From the NCBI GenBank assembly GCA_025060175.1, contig JANXBE010000007.1, forward strand, positions 1 to 35,892: DNA of 35,892 nt. Direction: 5' to 3'. Positions 32,598-35,892 of the stretch are shown in pieces. Made by a program: the position numbers and the translations under genes. A model generated the notes under the pieces. The model was not told where the DNA came from and ran no database searches. It saw only the letters and a program-made list of their open reading frames with translations. Source of the stretch: Thermomicrobium sp. (GTDB lineage Bacteria; Chloroflexota; Chloroflexia; Thermomicrobiales; Thermomicrobiaceae). Positions within the stretch are counted from its first letter, which is position 1, and each line of letters starts with the position of its first letter.

Positions 32598-33779
32598 CTA
32601 GAGCGCTTCGGTGAGGCGACGGTGCATGAGACGGACGTAGGCGATACCGACGAACGTCACGACGAAGAGCAGGGAATAGGCGACGGCTGCCGAGGTCCCA
32701 TAGTCGAGGGAACGCCACAGGACGTAGGCGTGCAGCGTGAGCGATTCGGTCGCTGTCCCCGGCCCGCCGCCGGTCAACACATTGGGCATGTCAAAGATCT
32801 TGAAGGCTTCGATCAACCGGATCAAGATGACGGTGCTTGCGACTGGTGCGATCTGCGGCAACGTGATGTGCCAGAAGATCTGCCAGCGGTTGGCACCGTC
32901 GACGATCGCGGCTTCGATCGGCTCCGATGACTGACTCTCGAGGGCGGCGAGCAGGACGATGAACATGAAGGGGGTCCATTGCCAGAGATCGCCGATCATC
33001 ACGGCGATCCGTGCACCCCACGGGTCGTTGACCCAGCTCACGTTGGCGTATCCGAGCCAGTTCGCGACCGGCGCGAACGGTCCCTTCCCAGTGTCGGTGA
33101 GCATCCGGAACGTGTAGGCGACGCCGACCGGTGTGATCATCATCGGTAGGAGGAACACGACGCGGAAGAACCGGCGACCGGGTAGCTGTTGCGCGCAGAG
33201 CGTCGCGAGCAATAGCCCTACCAGGAACTGGAGTGCGACACCGCCGAACACGTAGACCCAGGTCACGACGAGTGTCCCGGGGCGCCCCGTGCTCGCGGCG
33301 ATCGTCCGCACGGCCAGCCAGAGTGCGAGCAATCCCGCGAACGCAACGATCCCATGCCCCAGGATCCGCAGGCTGGTGACCGGCCCGGAGGAAAGGGATC
33401 GCCAGAGAAGGAAGACCCACAGACCGGCGAGTAGCAAGAAGACCATCCAACCGCCCACTCCGATGTGGCCGAGGCTTCCGAGAAAGTGTTCTCGCTCGGT
33501 ACCGAGGAGAAGCTTCCGGTAGTTCGCAAAGCCGACGAAATCGATCCGGAATCCACCGGCGACGGGTTGGAAGCGAGACAGGGAAAGATACAGCGAGAAC
33601 AGGAGCGGGAAGATGGACAGGACGAGGATAACGAGGACAGCGGGCAAGACGAGAACAGCTCCGGCCTGACGATCGAGCCAGGCCAAGAACCGTTCCTGGG
33701 GACGGGGAATGCGGCGAGCTGCAATTGCCACCGCATCCCCGCTCGCTCGCTGGGTCGTGACCGGATGCGACTCGTGCAC
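32598..33779 (-). CDS. Sugar ABC transporter permease, MalF type, with extra helices
   Basis: This 393-residue inner-membrane protein has the EAA loop EPIEAAIVDGANRWQIFWHI (about 286-305) and the family segments RVVFLLPMMITPVGVAYTFR, MLTDTGKGP and DMPNVLTGGGPGTATESL. Ordinary permeases of this kind have about 290-310 residues. Here an insertion at about 103-165, carrying two hydrophobic segments and a basic loop, precedes the WVYVFGGVALQF helix. The GTG at 33779 is chosen for AGGGAG seven bases upstream and because the longer frame overlaps the binding protein. It lies 20 bases after the binding-protein stop. Confidence 0.85.
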   Translation of the reverse strand: MHESHPVTTQRASGDAVAIAARRIPRPQERFLAWLDRQAGAVLVLPAVLVILVLSIFPLLFSLYLSLSRFQPVAGGFRIDFVGFANYRKLLLGTEREHFLGSLGHIGVGGWMVFLLLAGLWVFLLWRSLSSGPVTSLRILGHGIVAFAGLLALWLAVRTIAASTGRPGTLVVTWVYVFGGVALQFLVGLLLATLCAQQLPGRRFFRVVFLLPMMITPVGVAYTFRMLTDTGKGPFAPVANWLGYANVSWVNDPWGARIAVMIGDLWQWTPFMFIVLLAALESQSSEPIEAAIVDGANRWQIFWHITLPQIAPVASTVILIRLIEAFKIFDMPNVLTGGGPGTATESLTLHAYVLWRSLDYGTSAAVAYSLLFVVTFVGIAYVRLMHRRLTEAL

Positions 33780-33799
33780 GAGCCCGCTCCCTGTCCGGA

Positions 33800-35332
33800 T
33801 CAACGGATGCTGAGACTGGAGCGATAGGCCTGCTTCTGCTTCTCGCGCCCGAGTTCGTTCGTGATTTCGTTCCACCCCTTGGTCAGCTCTTCCATCGCTT
33901 GCTTCGTCGTCAATTCGCCGGCGAGATACCGCGACAGAACCGTGTCGAGCACGACACCTTGATACCGCTGGGCACCGGGGATGCGGAGATCGAGCACCAT
34001 GTTAGGACTGTTTAGGCTGTCCTTGATCGCGCCCAGGTAGTTGCGGGCAGCTGCTTCGCTCATTCCGGCTTTGACCCAGAGGTCGATGTTCTCGAACTGC
34101 GAGGTGCGGTAGGGGTTGAAGCCGGTTCTGCCGATCGTCACGTCGACGTTCGCTTGCGCTGGCTGACTCATGTACGACAGGAAGGCGTAACCGGCGTCCT
34201 TCACCTTGGCGGGAGCGTTCTTGTTGATCGCGCCTGACCAGCCACCGAAGGCGGCGTAGGGTGCATGGTTGACCCCGTTGATCGCATGCGGGCACGTGTT
34301 GGCATCGCAGGTGACGATCTTGCCCGCGCTACGGTCCCAGACCTCCTTGCTCCCCGGCAGGATGATCGCGCCTACCTTGTCCTTGACCTTGGACTGTTCG
34401 GGATCGATCGCCAGCGTTCCGATGTCTCCCCAGTCGATAGTCAGGGCACAGCGCCCAGTCACGAATGCCGCCCGGCTGTCACCCACGTCCCAGTTCAACT
34501 CGTCCGGCGGACCGTACTTGCCGGTCTCCTTGTAGATTTCGAGCGCGCGGGCGAAGGCCTCATTGTTGGTCAGCGGTTCCATGGTATCGGCGTCGAAGAA
34601 GGACCCCTGTTGAGTTCCCTGGCTCTGCAGGAAGGAGGCTGCGATCGACCAGAACATCCAGTAGCTCTGCGCTCCTCGACGCTTGGCGATCCCAGAGCCG
34701 AAGTCCGGCACGCCATCCCCGTTCAAGTCTTTGCCGTGGAAACGTTGGGCGATGGCGAGGTAGTCCTCCCACGTTTCCGGCGGCTTGAGCCCCTCCGCTT
34801 CGAGAAGGTCGCTGCGGTAGTACACCATCTGAAAGTCACCGTCCAACGGGATCGTGTAGATCTTGCCACCGTAGGTGGCACTGAAGTTGCGGAAGAAGGG
34901 GGCGATGTCGTCCCACTGCAGTGCAGGATCGGCTTCGATCCGGGGTGTGAGATCCTCCAAGTAGCCCGGTTCGACGTAGTCGGCCATCCATTGGGGAGCG
35001 AAGACGATGACGTGATAACTGTTGGTCCCTGTCGTGAAGTCGGTCAAGATTTTCTGATAGAGATCGGCGAACGGTACCGTGATGACGTTGATCTTGGCTC
35101 CAGTCAGCTGCTGGAACTCCGGAGCGCGGCGCTGCAGTGGCTCGGCGATCTGCGGCCCGGTAAAGGTGATCACGTTCACCTCGACGCCGTCGAAGCGCAT
35201 CCCGGTGGCTGGGGTGCCAGCGGCTGGACCGGGCGTGGGAGTTGCCTCCTCCCGGCGGCACGCAGCGAGCAAGGCGCTCCCAGTCGCGCAGGTCATCGCG
35301 AGTAGCTGACGGCGTGAAAGTCGGTGCGTCAT
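33800..35332 (-). CDS. Sugar ABC transporter substrate-binding lipoprotein
   Basis: This 510-residue extracytoplasmic protein captures the sugar for the two permeases. The N-terminus has a twin-arginine motif (SRRQLLAM, Arg7-Arg8) and a lipobox, LLAAC, with the lipidated Cys25, then a Pro/Thr/Gly/Ala-rich linker to about 44. The mature part has family-1 binding-protein features: FTGPQIAEPLQRRAPEFQQLTG, PFADLYQKILTDFTTG and an ETWEDYLAIAQRF segment. A CDANTCPHAING insertion (two Cys) could form a disulfide. The start, ATG at 35332, has GAGGAGG upstream and overlaps the IclR stop by four bases. The ATPase subunit is not in this window, so a shared MsmK-type ATPase probably serves this transporter. 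Confidence 0.88.
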   Translation of the reverse strand: MTHRLSRRQLLAMTCATGSALLAACRREEATPTPGPAAGTPATGMRFDGVEVNVITFTGPQIAEPLQRRAPEFQQLTGAKINVITVPFADLYQKILTDFTTGTNSYHVIVFAPQWMADYVEPGYLEDLTPRIEADPALQWDDIAPFFRNFSATYGGKIYTIPLDGDFQMVYYRSDLLEAEGLKPPETWEDYLAIAQRFHGKDLNGDGVPDFGSGIAKRRGAQSYWMFWSIAASFLQSQGTQQGSFFDADTMEPLTNNEAFARALEIYKETGKYGPPDELNWDVGDSRAAFVTGRCALTIDWGDIGTLAIDPEQSKVKDKVGAIILPGSKEVWDRSAGKIVTCDANTCPHAINGVNHAPYAAFGGWSGAINKNAPAKVKDAGYAFLSYMSQPAQANVDVTIGRTGFNPYRTSQFENIDLWVKAGMSEAAARNYLGAIKDSLNSPNMVLDLRIPGAQRYQGVVLDTVLSRYLAGELTTKQAMEELTKGWNEITNELGREKQKQAYRSSLSIR

Positions 35333-35892
35333 CGTACTGCCCTCCTCCTCATCTCGATCCGTTCCGCTGTCCGCTCGATGCTCGTTCGCTCGCTTCCGGC
35401 GTAGCCGAGCCGATGCGAAAGCTCTCGTGCTGCACGCTGAACCGTGGTGGCGAGTTCTTCGGCGCGTGTTGGCGAGATCCGCGTCACCGGCACCGAGATG
35501 CTCAGGGCGGCGACGACCGATCCGTTCGCGTCACGGACCGGGGCGCCGAAGCACCAGACGTCGGGGAGCGTTTCGCCCCGGTCGAGGGCGTAGCCTTGGG
35601 CACGGACCAGGGCGAGTTCGGCCCGCAACGCTTCCGGATCGGTGATGGTGCGCGGGGTGAGCGCGACCAAGGGGCCAGACGCGAGCAGCTGGTCGAGTTC
35701 CTGCGGCGGCAGCCACGCCAGCAGGCATTTGCCGAGGGACGTCGCATGGGCGGGCAGGCGGGTACCGACTTCCGACGCCAGACGCACCCACTGAGTCCCC
35801 TCCTGTTTGCCGACGTACAGCACCTCGCGTCCTTGCAGGACGGCCAACTGGATCGTCTCGCCCAGTTCGCGAGCCAACGGGCGGGCGATTTC
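35329..35892 (-). CDS. IclR-family transcriptional regulator (partial, C-terminal domain)
   Basis: The frame enters from the right edge and gives about 187 residues, nearly all of the effector-binding domain. It shows LGETIQLAVLQGREVLYVGK at the start, then PAHATSLGKCLLAWLP, the LALVRAQGYALDRGE strand, and CFGAPVRDANGSVVAALSISVP. This is the standard IclR GAF-like ligand domain. The N-terminal helix-turn-helix must lie beyond the window. Its stop overlaps the binding-protein start (ATGA), so the regulator is the first known gene of the sugar operon and is co-translated with it. It probably senses the sugar or an early product, such as the lactone or acid. Confidence 0.85.
   Translation of the reverse strand, partial: EIARPLARELGETIQLAVLQGREVLYVGKQEGTQWVRLASEVGTRLPAHATSLGKCLLAWLPPQELDQLLASGPLVALTPRTITDPEALRAELALVRAQGYALDRGETLPDVWCFGAPVRDANGSVVAALSISVPVTRISPTRAEELATTVQRAARELSHRLGYAGSERTSIERTAERIEMRRRAVR

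Noticed and set aside
1-35892. CRISPR arrays, tRNA or rRNA genes, insertion sequences, prophage
   Set aside because: No regularly spaced repeats, tRNA-like cloverleaf, rRNA segments, transposase or phage genes were seen. Only the 61-bp-spaced pair near 14921 repeats, and it has just two copies.

Overview
This is a high-GC bacterial chromosome segment. Menaquinone genes, a Tat-type sugar-binding lipoprotein with a Pro/Thr/Gly/Ala-rich linker, soluble chemoreceptors and many GTG starts fit an aerobic, possibly thermophilic member of the Chloroflexota (Thermomicrobia-like). That assignment is inference; no rRNA or other taxonomic marker is present. I see no tRNA, CRISPR array, insertion sequence or prophage.

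Layout. (a) 1-128: the tail of an unknown gene and a strong hairpin. (b) 315-1992, minus strand: a HAD phosphatase and an ADP-ribosylglycohydrolase-like protein with altered metal motifs. (c) 2524-7027, plus strand: a small hypothetical protein, a dihydrodipicolinate reductase-like dehydrogenase, a NYN/PIN protein, an M20 peptidase and a class-III aminotransferase, closely spaced like an amino-acid catabolism operon. (d) 7200-7300, minus strand: a probable free-standing small RNA with its own promoter and intrinsic terminator. (e) 7697-10951: two soluble chemoreceptors, one with a C-terminal sensor domain and one with a C-terminal CZB zinc domain. (f) 11662-13113: an AzgA-type purine permease, followed on the minus strand by two small membrane proteins and a CDF metal exporter whose upstream region carries a 28-bp tandem repeat and a palindrome. 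(g) 15326-20055: a menaquinone operon, menB-menA-menC-(membrane protein)-menE. (h) 20346-23884: an 837-residue tandem malic enzyme whose two halves have decayed differently, then a Na+/Ca2+ exchanger-family protein. (i) 23986-28291, minus strand: a UspA-UspA-CBS-CBS protein and a P-type ATPase. (j) 28549-35892, minus strand: an eight-gene operon of IclR regulator, sugar-binding protein, two permeases, SDR, mutarotase, aldo/keto reductase and lactonase. It matches the non-phosphorylating L-fucose (6-deoxyhexose) pathway.

The two signals I find most worth pursuing are the fused malic enzyme at 20346-22859 and the small RNA at 7200-7300. In the malic enzyme the first half has lost its metal and substrate residues but keeps the YTPGV loop, while the second half shows the reverse. 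The small RNA is about 100 nt with a C/U-rich unpaired linker, and its opposite strand is a textbook G-quadruplex motif.
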